Shown piece by piece: positions 1 through 7,758 of a stretch of 64,000 nt of DNA. The notes under the pieces were generated by a model that worked only from the letters and a program-made list of their open reading frames with translations, ran no database searches and was not told the origin of the DNA. The DNA lies in NCBI RefSeq assembly GCF_000740795.1, contig NZ_JGYG01000003.1, forward strand, positions 186,001 through 250,000, in the 5' to 3' direction. Position 1 is the first letter of the stretch, and each line of letters starts with the position of its first letter. Source of the stretch: Haematobacter massiliensis (GTDB taxonomy: Bacteria; Pseudomonadota; Alphaproteobacteria; Rhodobacterales; Rhodobacteraceae). The translations under genes and the position numbers were made by a program.

Positions 1-2036
1 CGACGGGTGCTTTCCAACAAGTCCCGCGTGCTGTCCTTCAGCCACTGCGTATACCCGTCGACGAACTCATTCACTTCCTCGACCACACCCTCACCATAGG
101 TGATATCGAGTTCGGAGAGGCGCACGTCGGGTGTGGTGACGGTGACCGGGCTCGTCCACATCGTCTGCCGGTCCGCCTCGATGCGGGCGCGCACCTCATA
201 GGTCGCATTGGGCAGGATGCCGTCCATGACGATGGCGCCGCCGGCCTCCATCGCGACGAGCGGCCCTGAGATGATCTCCGCCGTGCCGACCATGTGGATT
301 TCCCAGCGGATACCTTTCGCATCCACCGCGCCCTCCGGCGTCCATCCCATCTGGATCGCAGGGCGCCGCGCACGGCCCGCGCTGTCCCGATAAGTGATCG
401 CGGCCACGGTCCAGCCGGGGACCGCCTGTACGACCACAGGCCCGGTGCCGGGGTCGGATGGGATGACGGGCAGTTCCTGTGAAGGTGACCAATTGTAATC
501 GCTCTGGTCACGCTCCCGGGCGGTGATGGTCACCGTGGCGGTGCCGAGGTCCTCGTCGACCCGCGTGACCTCAAAGACTTTGCCGGTATACCCCTCGACC
601 CCGCTCGTCCAGGCAATGCTGTCGAGAGGTTCCAGCATGGAGGCATACGGCCCGAGCGTGATGTTGATCACCCGGAAACGCCGGTTGTCGGCGAGGTTCG
701 CCTCCATCAGCCGCTGCGCCTGCGTCGCGCTCGTCACCACCGGCAACTGAAGCTCCGCCACCCGGCGCTGCCCGTCTTCGGCCTCCCACGCCGCATTGTA
801 GCGCGGCGGCGCGTCCTTCTCCGCCCAGAGCGCGGCAGGGTCGACATATGCCGCCTGAATACCGTTGTAGAGATCGGCGTCGCCCGGGAACTGGTCGAGC
901 GTCTGCGCAGAGGTAACAAGGATATCGTCGGTCTCCGTCAGGAACAGCACGGGCAGCGCCGGCGGACCGATGCGGATACGCCAGACGCCGCCGGCTTCCA
1001 CCAGCTGCCCATCGCAACCCGCCAGCAGGCGCTCGATGACGTCCGCCGGGTCCTCATCGACGGAGACCTCCGTACCGCCGTGATAGGCGGGCTCGCTGCC
1101 GCCTGCTTCCAGATCCACAAGAGCATCGCAGGCATTCATCGCTGCGAACCAGTTCGCAAGAGGCAGGTCTTCTGCCGCGGCACTCCCACCGTAAATATTT
1201 CCGTCAGGCAGGCGGATACCGCGCAGCAGGTTGTAGATCATCACCGCAAGATTCGCGGTCTGTGCCCAGGTCGCCTGATCGGACCACCGCTGCGGACCAG
1301 AGCCGCCCATCGTGCTGTCGAAGCGTGGATCGTAGAGCGGCGCGCCGTCCACTTCGAAGCGGATCGACGGCTGACCCGACCAGACCCTGGCGTCGAATTT
1401 GAACATAGCCACGGCGTAGGGGATGCCATGCCCGATCCGGTCCGATCCCCATGGCCGGTTCGCGGCGGTGCCGAAATGCTGGCTCAACACCGGGTCAACC
1501 ACCGTCTGGCTGCCGTCATAATGACGCAGGAATGCGGCGTCTGAATACTTGCCGAGGACCGGGAGCACTTCACCGAGCCCGGCGCGGTTGATCATCTCCT
1601 CGCCGAGCTCGGCGTAATCGTCATTGATGATGACACGCCGTACCGTCTGACCCGGCCGACAGCCAAGCGCCATGATGTAGAACAGCACCGGGTTCGGGGT
1701 GTGACCCGGCGTTGTGGCCCCGGTCATAAGCGGGGCTGCCAGCTGTCCGGCAGTGGCGTAGCGCCCCATCACGAAGGTCTGGGGCGTGATGCCGCCCACT
1801 GTCGTCTGCAACTTCACGCCGCCGGAGCCGACCGCCTTTCTGGCAGCCAGCTTCTGCGACAGCAGCGACGCGCCCACGACAGCGCCGAGGCGCAGCGCCA
1901 CACTGCCGATCGTCGCCCCGAAGGCTGACCAGAAGCTTGCGCCATTGGCGAGCAGCGCGAAAGAGACCGGATCGGCGGCAGCGGGAGCCGCCCAGAGACC
2001 GGCCAAAAGCGTCGTGGCGAGCAGCAGCCGTCTCAT
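1..2036 (-). CDS. Phage tail tip / host-specificity protein (3' end cut by window edge)
   Basis: An open frame of at least 678 codons runs from an ATG at 2036 to the left edge without a stop. The N-terminus (MRRLLLATTLLAGLWAAPAA) looks like a hydrophobic leader, followed by an alanine/glycine-rich hydrophobic stretch. Further on, Ig/fibronectin-like segments precede the cut end. It is the last gene of the tail module and overlaps the preceding gene by ATGA (2033-2036). Position after the hub and cell-wall-peptidase slots matches the tip protein (lambda J, GTA gp15 role) that contacts the host receptor. The name rests on position and general composition, not on a diagnostic motif. Confidence 0.7.
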   Translation of the reverse strand, partial: MRRLLLATTLLAGLWAAPAAADPVSFALLANGASFWSAFGATIGSVALRLGAVVGASLLSQKLAARKAVGSGGVKLQTTVGGITPQTFVMGRYATAGQLAAPLMTGATTPGHTPNPVLFYIMALGCRPGQTVRRVIINDDYAELGEEMINRAGLGEVLPVLGKYSDAAFLRHYDGSQTVVDPVLSQHFGTAANRPWGSDRIGHGIPYAVAMFKFDARVWSGQPSIRFEVDGAPLYDPRFDSTMGGSGPQRWSDQATWAQTANLAVMIYNLLRGIRLPDGNIYGGSAAAEDLPLANWFAAMNACDALVDLEAGGSEPAYHGGTEVSVDEDPADVIERLLAGCDGQLVEAGGVWRIRIGPPALPVLFLTETDDILVTSAQTLDQFPGDADLYNGIQAAYVDPAALWAEKDAPPRYNAAWEAEDGQRRVAELQLPVVTSATQAQRLMEANLADNRRFRVINITLGPYASMLEPLDSIAWTSGVEGYTGKVFEVTRVDEDLGTATVTITARERDQSDYNWSPSQELPVIPSDPGTGPVVVQAVPGWTVAAITYRDSAGRARRPAIQMGWTPEGAVDAKGIRWEIHMVGTAEIISGPLVAMEAGGAIVMDGILPNATYEVRARIEADRQTMWTSPVTVTTPDVRLSELDITYGEGVVEEVNEFVDGYTQWLKDSTRDLLESTR

Positions 2037-2413
2037 AGCCGGAACATCCGTTCGGCCGCAGTAAGGGGCACGACGATCTTGCCCGTTGGCATCGGCGCGT
2101 AGATACCTTCCCCCTGCACGATCCCAAGGGCGGGATATTGCTGGCCGGGCACAGCGGCGATATCGCCCACCTGACCCAGAGCGACCGGGCATTCCTCCAG
2201 ACGGGTCGCCAGATAGGCGACATGATCGGCAAAGCCCATCTTGCGCAGCCGGGCGAGCGCGCGCCCCTGCGAGCGGTAATTGAACGGCATCAGGCTTTCG
2301 CCGTGCACGGCACGATACCAGTCATCCGCGAACCGGGCGCAATCGTGGCCGTCATCCATCGGGCGTGACCAGACAGCAGCGATATAGTCGAAGAGCATCA
2401 TCTGCCTGTTCAT
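2033..2413 (-). CDS. Small phage tail protein, DUF6950-like, in the NlpC/P60 slot
   Basis: This 126-residue protein starts at MNRQMMLFDY; that ATG overlaps the stop of the upstream gene by four bases. It contains HDCARFADDW near residue 24, a Cys in the position typical of NlpC/P60-like tail peptidases, then a compact beta-rich C-terminal half (PVALGQVGDIAAVPG). Proteins of this size and place are found between the hub and tip genes in GTA-like tails, where they are thought to help local cell-wall digestion. A full Cys-His-polar triad is not obvious by eye, so enzymatic activity is uncertain. Confidence 0.55.
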   Translation of the reverse strand: MNRQMMLFDYIAAVWSRPMDDGHDCARFADDWYRAVHGESLMPFNYRSQGRALARLRKMGFADHVAYLATRLEECPVALGQVGDIAAVPGQQYPALGIVQGEGIYAPMPTGKIVVPLTAAERMFRL

Positions 2414-3015
2414 CGTCTCCGGCCCCCTGTCTGGCGTGCGCCCCACATCGGCTGCGCGGAAATCTCCGCATCCGCGAAGAATCGGTCATTCGCATCGCGC
2501 AGTCGCTGGCTGGCGTCGGAATATTTCGTGGTCAGTGTGCGGGTAAGCGCCCGGCTGGCACTCGCGAGGGACAGCTCTACCGTCGCACCGGACGAACCGA
2601 CCGGCGGCGTGTTGATGATCGACTTGTCGATCCATCCCTTGAAAAGACGTTCCGGACTGCCGGTCAGCTCGTCCGAGATCAGATCGAAGTCCACCCGGTG
2701 CAGCTCGGCCGCCGCACCCTTCAGGTCAAAGCCGCGTGCGGCCTGCAGGACCTCCGGCGTCACACCCGCAAAACTTACATCGAGATACCGGATCGTGAGA
2801 CCCACCTCTGAGACAAGCGTTCCAACCGCCTGCAGGTTCTCCGCCCCGAAGTAGGGCCGACCGGCAATGGTCTGATGATCATCCCCGTTCCAGAATCCGA
2901 TACCCTCGATGCCACCTGTCTCCCGGTTCCGGGCGGCAATCCAGAGCAGCAGACGTGTTTTCAGGCCGCGCCGCGTGGTGCGGGCGGCGAGCCGGGCGGC
3001 ACTCCACGACTTCAT
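2410..3015 (-). CDS. Phage tail hub protein, DUF2163-like
   Basis: The 201-residue product corresponds in size and place to the GTA gp13/BR0599-type (DUF2163) baseplate hub component. Visible features are a basic N-terminus (MKSWSAARLAARTTRRGLK), a beta-rich middle with GIEGIGFWNGDD, and a basic C-terminal tail ending GGRRR. It overlaps the preceding gene (stop at 3012) by four bases and the next by four, as expected for a tightly coupled tail-tip operon. The family assignment comes mainly from order; it could equally be called a phage tail protein of unknown function. Confidence 0.5.
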   Translation of the reverse strand: MKSWSAARLAARTTRRGLKTRLLLWIAARNRETGGIEGIGFWNGDDHQTIAGRPYFGAENLQAVGTLVSEVGLTIRYLDVSFAGVTPEVLQAARGFDLKGAAAELHRVDFDLISDELTGSPERLFKGWIDKSIINTPPVGSSGATVELSLASASRALTRTLTTKYSDASQRLRDANDRFFADAEISAQPMWGARQTGGRRR

Positions 3016-3617
3016 CGCAGGGTCTGTCTCCAGTTGAAGGTCATGCCGGTCGTGAGCAGCGGATCGCCCAGCCCCGTGTTGACGGACCCCGGGCGGATGT
3101 ATCCCTTACAGGCCGGTCGCAGGAAGGTGAGCGGCATCCCTATCACCGCACCGTGCCGGAGGCGCGGCACGATTTCGAGGGTGTTGCCCGACTTGGCGAC
3201 AACCTGATGCAAGGCATAGCGCACCGGGTCACTCAGATAGGAAAACGAAAGGAATGCCCCAACGGCGACACTGGTCGCATTCGGGATCGTGATTGTTGTC
3301 CGGTCGCTGCCGATGGCGCTGATCTGCGCACCGGCGAGTGCAGCACCCGGACGTCGGGGATTGTACACCATGAACGCGCTGCCCGATCGCTGAAGCCGGT
3401 AGAGCTTCGCGGCGACCGCCTCGGCGTCGGCGTGATAAGCCGGGACAAGCGTACAGGTCCCGGACCAGAGCTCAGAGCCGACATCGGCCGTCAGGCCATC
3501 CCCCGCCCCGGTCTCGCCTGCAGACACGCGCGGATCGGAAAGCGCGAAGGTACAGCTCTGGACCCTGAGGCCATCGAAGAAGTCATCGAGGCTGAGGGTC
3601 TGAGAAAGAATCGCCAT
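3012..3617 (-). CDS. Phage distal tail protein (lambda M/L or GTA gp12 position)
   Basis: A 201-residue beta-rich protein lies directly after the tape measure gene, sharing one base with its stop (TGATG-type junction at 3617). It begins MAILSQTLSLDDFFDGLRVQ and has repeated short beta-type segments such as SGSAFMVYNPRRPG and TTITIPNATSVAVG. In siphophages and GTAs this slot holds the distal tail protein that connects the tube to the hub. No catalytic motif is seen. The function is inferred from gene order alone. Confidence 0.5.
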   Translation of the reverse strand: MAILSQTLSLDDFFDGLRVQSCTFALSDPRVSAGETGAGDGLTADVGSELWSGTCTLVPAYHADAEAVAAKLYRLQRSGSAFMVYNPRRPGAALAGAQISAIGSDRTTITIPNATSVAVGAFLSFSYLSDPVRYALHQVVAKSGNTLEIVPRLRHGAVIGMPLTFLRPACKGYIRPGSVNTGLGDPLLTTGMTFNWRQTLR

Positions 3618-5494
3618 CAGCGCACCCGGGGATCGCGCATGGCTTTTGATACCGTCTCGCGCGCGACCTGCCGGTCATATTGACCGACGACACCGGTCGC
3701 GGCATCGACCGATACCTTCCGCACTGTTGCGGTGAAGAGATCGGTATTCAGCGAAATGTCGACAGCCATGCCGCGATCGGCTGAGTCTGCCATCCGCTTC
3801 GAGATATCATGCGGAATGATCTGGGTGCCATTCGGCAGGTTCATCAGTTCACCCCCCCGTTCATTGACCCAAGTCCATCCGCCACGCCAGTTATCCGTGC
3901 CGTTGGCGTTCGATCCGATCAGGCTGCCCAGAAAGCTGAAAATCCCGCCTGTCGCCCCGCCGGCTCCGGCGAGGGCCGCGAAGCCCTTGAGGGCCTGTGC
4001 CTGGGCAATCTGGGCGAGCAGCTGCGCCAATGCCTGCCGCGCCATATCCGACCCTTCGGTTGCTGCCAGAAACAGGTTGGCGACCGCGTTGCTGCCGCGC
4101 TCTCCATTGTCCTGCAACTCCTGCATCCGGTCCGCGGCGTCCTCAGCGCCCTGGGCGGCCACGGAATAGGCGGAGGCAAGGCTTTCGATCTGCGCCTCCA
4201 GTTCCGGCGTAACCTTCAGGCCGGCCTTCTGCACGGCGGTCATCAGCTCGGCGCGCCGCCGCGCGTATTCCACGGCATCCGCATAGGTCCGCCCTGAGGC
4301 TTCCGCCTTGCTGAACGCGTCGGACTGCGCCTCCAGAGCACGGGTTTCCTCGCGGATGGACGCAACGGCAGCAGAGTATTCGTCCTGTTTCGGCTTAGCG
4401 GCGCCGCCCCTTCCGCCTGATCCCTTACCCTTGCCAGACCCGCCACTGGGGATGAAGACGGGAGGCACCCAGTTGTCGTTCTGAGGCTTCCAGGTCGTCT
4501 CCTGCCGGCTCGACAGGATGCCGATGATCTCATCCTCTTCAGCGTTCAGATCGCGGAGGCGCTGGCTGATCTGACCCGTGCTGCGCATGCCGGACGGACG
4601 GCCCGCCATACGCTTCATCATTTCATTCAGCCGCACCTTCTCCTTCATTATTTCCGACTGGCGGTTTTGCAGCGTGGTATCCCGCTGGTTCTCGAACGAA
4701 CGATATCCGTCGATAAAATCTGAAAGCGACGCGGCAGCAGACACGATCGCGGATTTGAGCGTCGTCCCCACTGTGGTTGCGATCAGATTGAACTGCCGGT
4801 CGACCTCGGCGGCCTTGGCGATCAACTCGTCATCCATGACGATACCCAGCTCGTTGGCCTGGTCGATGGTCCGCCGGATACCCGCCTCGCCCTGATCCAG
4901 CAGTTCGACGAACCGCTCGCCAGCGGAGCCGCCGAACAATTCGTCCGAAATCCTGATCTGGGCGGCACGGTCCATTTTCTGAAGGCGCCCGATGATTTCC
5001 AGCATCAGCTCGGACGGGTTCTTCAGCTTCTCCTTCAACTCTTCAGCACCGTAGCCGAGACGCTGAAACGCCTCGGCCGCAGAGCCTTGTCCGGTCAGCA
5101 CGAATTCATCGGCCCGCAGGTTCAACTCCTTGAAGCCATCCACAAGGCTGTCCACGCCGATGCGGTTCTGATCGGCAACGAACTTCCACTCCTGAAATGC
5201 CTTGGTACTCATACCCGCGCGCTTCGCTTCGTCACCGACGGAAGCCACTTCCGTGGCGAGCCCGCGCACCCGACTTGTGGCCTCGGAGATCGCCGCAACG
5301 GCCGCGCCACCCAGAAATCCGCCAGCAAAGACAGCACCCAGCGACATCATCGAAGAGCGCATGCCGCTGGTCATACGGCTCAGACGGCCGCTGAAACCCT
5401 TTGCTTCCGAACTCGCCTTGTCCAGCCCGGACTGAAACGGCCCGATGTCGAGGCCAAGGCGCGCGCGCAGGGCAGCATTGTTCGGCGTGGCCAT
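3617..5494 (-). CDS. Phage tail tape measure protein
   Basis: The 625-residue product has the features of a tape measure: a long helical, Ala/Glu/Arg-rich body, a Gly/Ala hydrophobic segment around residues 50-70 (SLGAVFAGGFLGGAAVAAIS), a low-complexity GKGKGSGGRGG linker near residue 355, and a second hydrophobic region near the C-terminus (GFAALAGAGGATGGIFSFL). The opening MATPNNAALRARLGLDIGPF matches short tape measures of lambdoid alphaproteobacterial phages. It starts one nucleotide after the frameshifted chaperone ORF stops, the usual order. Its modest length predicts a short tail. Confidence 0.85.
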   Translation of the reverse strand: MATPNNAALRARLGLDIGPFQSGLDKASSEAKGFSGRLSRMTSGMRSSMMSLGAVFAGGFLGGAAVAAISEATSRVRGLATEVASVGDEAKRAGMSTKAFQEWKFVADQNRIGVDSLVDGFKELNLRADEFVLTGQGSAAEAFQRLGYGAEELKEKLKNPSELMLEIIGRLQKMDRAAQIRISDELFGGSAGERFVELLDQGEAGIRRTIDQANELGIVMDDELIAKAAEVDRQFNLIATTVGTTLKSAIVSAAASLSDFIDGYRSFENQRDTTLQNRQSEIMKEKVRLNEMMKRMAGRPSGMRSTGQISQRLRDLNAEEDEIIGILSSRQETTWKPQNDNWVPPVFIPSGGSGKGKGSGGRGGAAKPKQDEYSAAVASIREETRALEAQSDAFSKAEASGRTYADAVEYARRRAELMTAVQKAGLKVTPELEAQIESLASAYSVAAQGAEDAADRMQELQDNGERGSNAVANLFLAATEGSDMARQALAQLLAQIAQAQALKGFAALAGAGGATGGIFSFLGSLIGSNANGTDNWRGGWTWVNERGGELMNLPNGTQIIPHDISKRMADSADRGMAVDISLNTDLFTATVRKVSVDAATGVVGQYDRQVARETVSKAMRDPRVR

Positions 5495-5495
5495 G

Positions 5496-5789
5496 TCACC
5501 CTCTCTGGCGCGCGCGCCAGTCCTCTATCGTAATTTTCGGGAGCCGCGCAGACAGGCTGCGAAGCGCAAGTTCCGGGTCCTGCGACTCATGGCGCTTCAG
5601 GAGCGACTTGAGCTTGGGTAGTCTGCGCTGATTTCCAAGCGCAACCGTCAACCAGGCCTGTGTCAGCCGCGCGTCCGCTTCGCTCTGCAGACGACGGCGA
5701 GCCCCGAGCATATGCACCTGATAGAGCCGCATCGTCAGGCCCCAGAAGGACCGGGGATCGAAGCCCGCCGCGACATAGGCCTCAAGCAT
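5496..5789 (-). CDS. Tail assembly chaperone, downstream (T) frame, reached by -1 frameshift
   Basis: This 97-codon ORF (MLEAYVAAGFDPRSFWG onward) lies in the -1 frame relative to the gene before it and is probably made mainly as the C-terminal half of a frameshifted fusion. The open frame continues upstream of its ATG to the slippery heptamer at 5828-5834 without a stop, adding 13 codons (EIGPVAGRPGWAA). The predicted fusion from 6151 to 5496 is 218 residues: 108 from the first frame and 110 from this one. This matches the lambda G/GT arrangement, in which the T part binds the tape measure. Independent initiation at 5789 is possible, but no clear ribosome binding site precedes it. Confidence 0.75.
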   Translation of the reverse strand: MLEAYVAAGFDPRSFWGLTMRLYQVHMLGARRRLQSEADARLTQAWLTVALGNQRRLPKLKSLLKRHESQDPELALRSLSARLPKITIEDWRARQRG

Positions 5790-5821
5790 CGCGGCCCAGC
5801 CCGGGCGTCCGGCAACCGGGC

Positions 5822-6151
5822 CTATTTCTTTTTTCTCCGGCCCTTCGCCTCCTGCGGCGCATCCGGTGCCGCCGCCGCGATGAGCTGATGTAAGATCTGA
5901 CCATCCGCCGACAGGAGGTCCCCGGCTGTCTCTTCTGTGGCATCGGGATGGTGATGCTGCAGTGCCGACCAGACGAGAAGCCGCATCTCGATGGCACGGA
6001 TGGCACCGATCTCATACCGCGCCAGAAGGTCGAACGAGCTTTTGCCACCCGAGGCCTCCTCGAACGCGCACATGGCGTTGAAATCGAGCCGGAGAGTGTA
6101 GCGCGCGCCATGAGCGCCAGCCGTCACCTCCCCCAGAAACGTGTTCGCCAT
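5822..6151 (-). CDS. Tail assembly chaperone (G-like; GTA gp10 type)
   Basis: A 109-residue protein (MANTFLGEVTAGAHGARYTL) between tail tube and tape measure genes. The opening beta segment followed by LDFNAMCAFEEASGGKS is typical of the GTA-type tail assembly chaperone family. The C-terminus is very basic (KGRRKKK) because it is encoded by the frameshift region. In lambda the corresponding gpG and its frameshifted gpGT coat the tape measure during tail assembly. The start ATG shares one base with the stop of the tail tube gene. Confidence 0.75.
   Translation of the reverse strand: MANTFLGEVTAGAHGARYTLRLDFNAMCAFEEASGGKSSFDLLARYEIGAIRAIEMRLLVWSALQHHHPDATEETAGDLLSADGQILHQLIAAAAPDAPQEAKGRRKKK
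5828..5834 (-). promoter_or_regulatory. Programmed -1 frameshift site A AAA AAG
   Basis: On the coding strand the end of the first chaperone gene reads AGA AAA AAG AAA TAG, so a dnaX-type heptamer A-AAA-AAG lies in frame two codons before the stop. A perfect 6-bp stem GCCCGG/CCGGGC with an 11-nt loop begins six nucleotides downstream, at the expected spacing for a stimulator. An AGGAGG sequence (complement of 5848-5853) lies 13 nt upstream, like the internal Shine-Dalgarno stimulator of dnaX. After slippage the ribosome enters exactly the frame of the next ORF. Confidence 0.85.
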
Positions 6152-6564
6152 CAGGTCACCACCTGCTCCGAGAGCCGGAAGGTGGCCGTCGCGGTCATCT
6201 TGTCCGCGATCGGCGCCGACCGGGCATAGGATTTCAGGAATCCCGAATAGGTCTCAGGCGCGCCATCCTCTGTCAGGGTAATCTCGATCAGGACCTGCTC
6301 ACCGCTTGCCTTGATCGCGAGGAGGAGCACGTTGGTCGGGTTGCCGGGCACGAGGTTGGTGGGGATTGCCACCTCACCGCCGTCGATGAGACCGGAAATG
6401 AACTGCCGGCGGCGACCGGGAGATTTCATGTGCGTGACTTCGACTTCGTCGACCTGCTCATCCGGGAGATCGAGGTCTCCGACCAGTTCGAGGTCAGTCC
6501 AGGTGGGCGTGGCGCCACGCCCAATGCGGACGCTGCTGCCATAACCGATCATGCCGTCGGCCAT
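6151..6564 (-). CDS. Phage major tail tube protein
   Basis: The 137-residue protein (MADGMIGYGSSVRIGRGATP) is beta-rich, with VEVTHMKSPGRRRQFISGL around residues 41-59 and alternating hydrophobic strands to the end. Size, acidic N-terminal half and placement between the tail terminator and chaperone genes fit a lambda gpV-like tube protein, which polymerises around the tape measure. A short gap (6565-6593) separates it from the preceding gene, enough for its own ribosome binding site. Confidence 0.75.
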   Translation of the reverse strand: MADGMIGYGSSVRIGRGATPTWTDLELVGDLDLPDEQVDEVEVTHMKSPGRRRQFISGLIDGGEVAIPTNLVPGNPTNVLLLAIKASGEQVLIEITLTEDGAPETYSGFLKSYARSAPIADKMTATATFRLSEQVVT

Positions 6565-6593
6565 CGTCGATCTCCATTACTGAGGGATGAGGG

Positions 6594-7013
6594 TCAGCCG
6601 CGGGACAGCGGCTGAAATGAGGTGATGCGAAATGTGCAGATCAGCGTTCCAAGGGCGCGCGAGGCGTGATCCTCGACCATGAGGCTGATCCCTTCGGGTT
6701 TGCAGATCGTGCTGGCACTCAGAAAGGCCGCGAACAAAGCCTGTTCGATCGCTTCCGCATCGATGTCGAGGTCATCCTCGACCTCGTCGCCACCAAGACG
6801 TTTGACGACGACCTGCAGGAGCGTTCCGCGTTCAGTCGCGCCGCGCGCGGAGAGCGTGATCCGCTCATCGGGGGTCACAACACCGAGGACAGGAAGTGTC
6901 TCCTCATCCACGTTGCCACGCCACGCTGGCAAGACCTTGACGGAAGAGAAGCGTGGTACCTCGGCAAGGGCTGCGCGCGCCGTCGTCCGGAAGGCTGTCC
7001 GCCACGCCCCCAT
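6594..7013 (-). CDS. Minor tail / tail terminator protein (lambda U-like position)
   Basis: This 139-residue product starts at an ATG overlapping the stop of the previous gene by one base. It has an N-terminal helix (MGAWRTAFRTTARAALAEV) and then beta segments such as LLQVVVKRLGGDEVEDD, the layout of lambda gpU-like terminators. That protein caps the tube and lets the tail join the head. Assignment depends on order (after head-tail joiner, before tube) and shape. Confidence 0.6.
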   Translation of the reverse strand: MGAWRTAFRTTARAALAEVPRFSSVKVLPAWRGNVDEETLPVLGVVTPDERITLSARGATERGTLLQVVVKRLGGDEVEDDLDIDAEAIEQALFAAFLSASTICKPEGISLMVEDHASRALGTLICTFRITSFQPLSRG

Positions 7014-7339
7014 CAGATATCCTCCGTCAGCTCGCAGAGGACCACTGCATCCGCGGCAGGGGACCCGGACGGCCAGACGTTCTTCACCCGGTAGCGCTTG
7101 CCGTTCCCGGGCTCTATCCGGTCACCGCGCGCGATCTCCGGCACGAGGTGACGTTCGACGCGCCAGCTGGGCGAGGTGATGAGCACCGCGACACCTTCGC
7201 TGTTCTGAGCCTCGACCGGGGCTTCGCGAAAGATCGACTGCACGGTGCGATCGACGCCGCTGGCCGGGAGATAGAGAATATCGGGGCGTCCCAGGACGCC
7301 CGCGATCAGACCCGCCATGCCGTCGAAGATGCTGGTCAT
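7013..7339 (-). CDS. Head-tail joining protein (lambda FII-like)
   Basis: A 108-residue protein whose small beta-barrel pattern (VAVLITSPSWRVERHLVPEI, then GKRYRVKNVWP) is typical of gpFII-type connectors that bridge the head completion ring and the tail. It follows the decoration-like gene by four bases and overlaps the next gene by one. The FII name is inferred from size and order between head decoration and tail terminator genes. Confidence 0.6.
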   Translation of the reverse strand: MTSIFDGMAGLIAGVLGRPDILYLPASGVDRTVQSIFREAPVEAQNSEGVAVLITSPSWRVERHLVPEIARGDRIEPGNGKRYRVKNVWPSGSPAADAVVLCELTEDI

Positions 7340-7343
7340 CAGA

Positions 7344-7676
7344 TCAGCGGATCACGCCGTCGAGCAGCACGTCGCCAGCCGCCGACGGGTTAGCCGCAGG
7401 GGCAGCGGCAGCGCCCACGAGCGTATTGCCAGAGGCCGTCGTCGTGGCGACCTTGTTGGTATCGTCCCAGTAAATCTTCGCGCCGGCAGTCCACGCCTGC
7501 GCCGAGGTCTTCGGAAGGACGAATACGCCGCGCCGGACATACACGCATGCCTCGCCCGCGGTTGCATCGAACTGTGCGACACCGAAGATCGCGCCCACGA
7601 GCTGCGCCTGACCCGAAAGCACATCTGCCGGTGCCGGAAGGGTGATGTTTTCACCCGGCATCTTGTAGTTTTTCAT
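7344..7676 (-). CDS. DUF2190 family capsid-associated protein
   Basis: The 110-residue product contains the DUF2190 pattern: an early PGENITLPAPADVLSGQ, then GVAQFDATAGEACVYVRRGVF, then AGAKIYWDDTNKV. DUF2190 proteins lie next to capsid genes in many phages and are thought to decorate the capsid or to be structurally related to gpD. It is separated from the capsid gene by about 80 bp that holds a small hairpin. That could let this gene be expressed at a different level from the capsid. Confidence 0.75.
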   Translation of the reverse strand: MKNYKMPGENITLPAPADVLSGQAQLVGAIFGVAQFDATAGEACVYVRRGVFVLPKTSAQAWTAGAKIYWDDTNKVATTTASGNTLVGAAAAPAANPSAAGDVLLDGVIR

Positions 7677-7713
7677 AGTAAACTCCGAGGTTTGAGGGGG
7701 CCGAGGTTTGAAA

Positions 7714-7731
7714 GGGCGCCCGAAGGCGCCC
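7714..7731 (-). terminator. Intra-operon GC hairpin downstream of the capsid gene
   Basis: On the coding strand GGGCGCC, a TTCG tetraloop and GGCGCCC form a perfect 7-bp stem, followed by TTTC. It lies between the capsid stop (7759) and the DUF2190 start (7676). The T-run is short, so it is more likely a partial attenuator or mRNA-stabilising hairpin than a full terminator. Confidence 0.5.
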
Positions 7732-7758
7732 GTCCGTCAGGTCATCTCAGCGCCGGGA

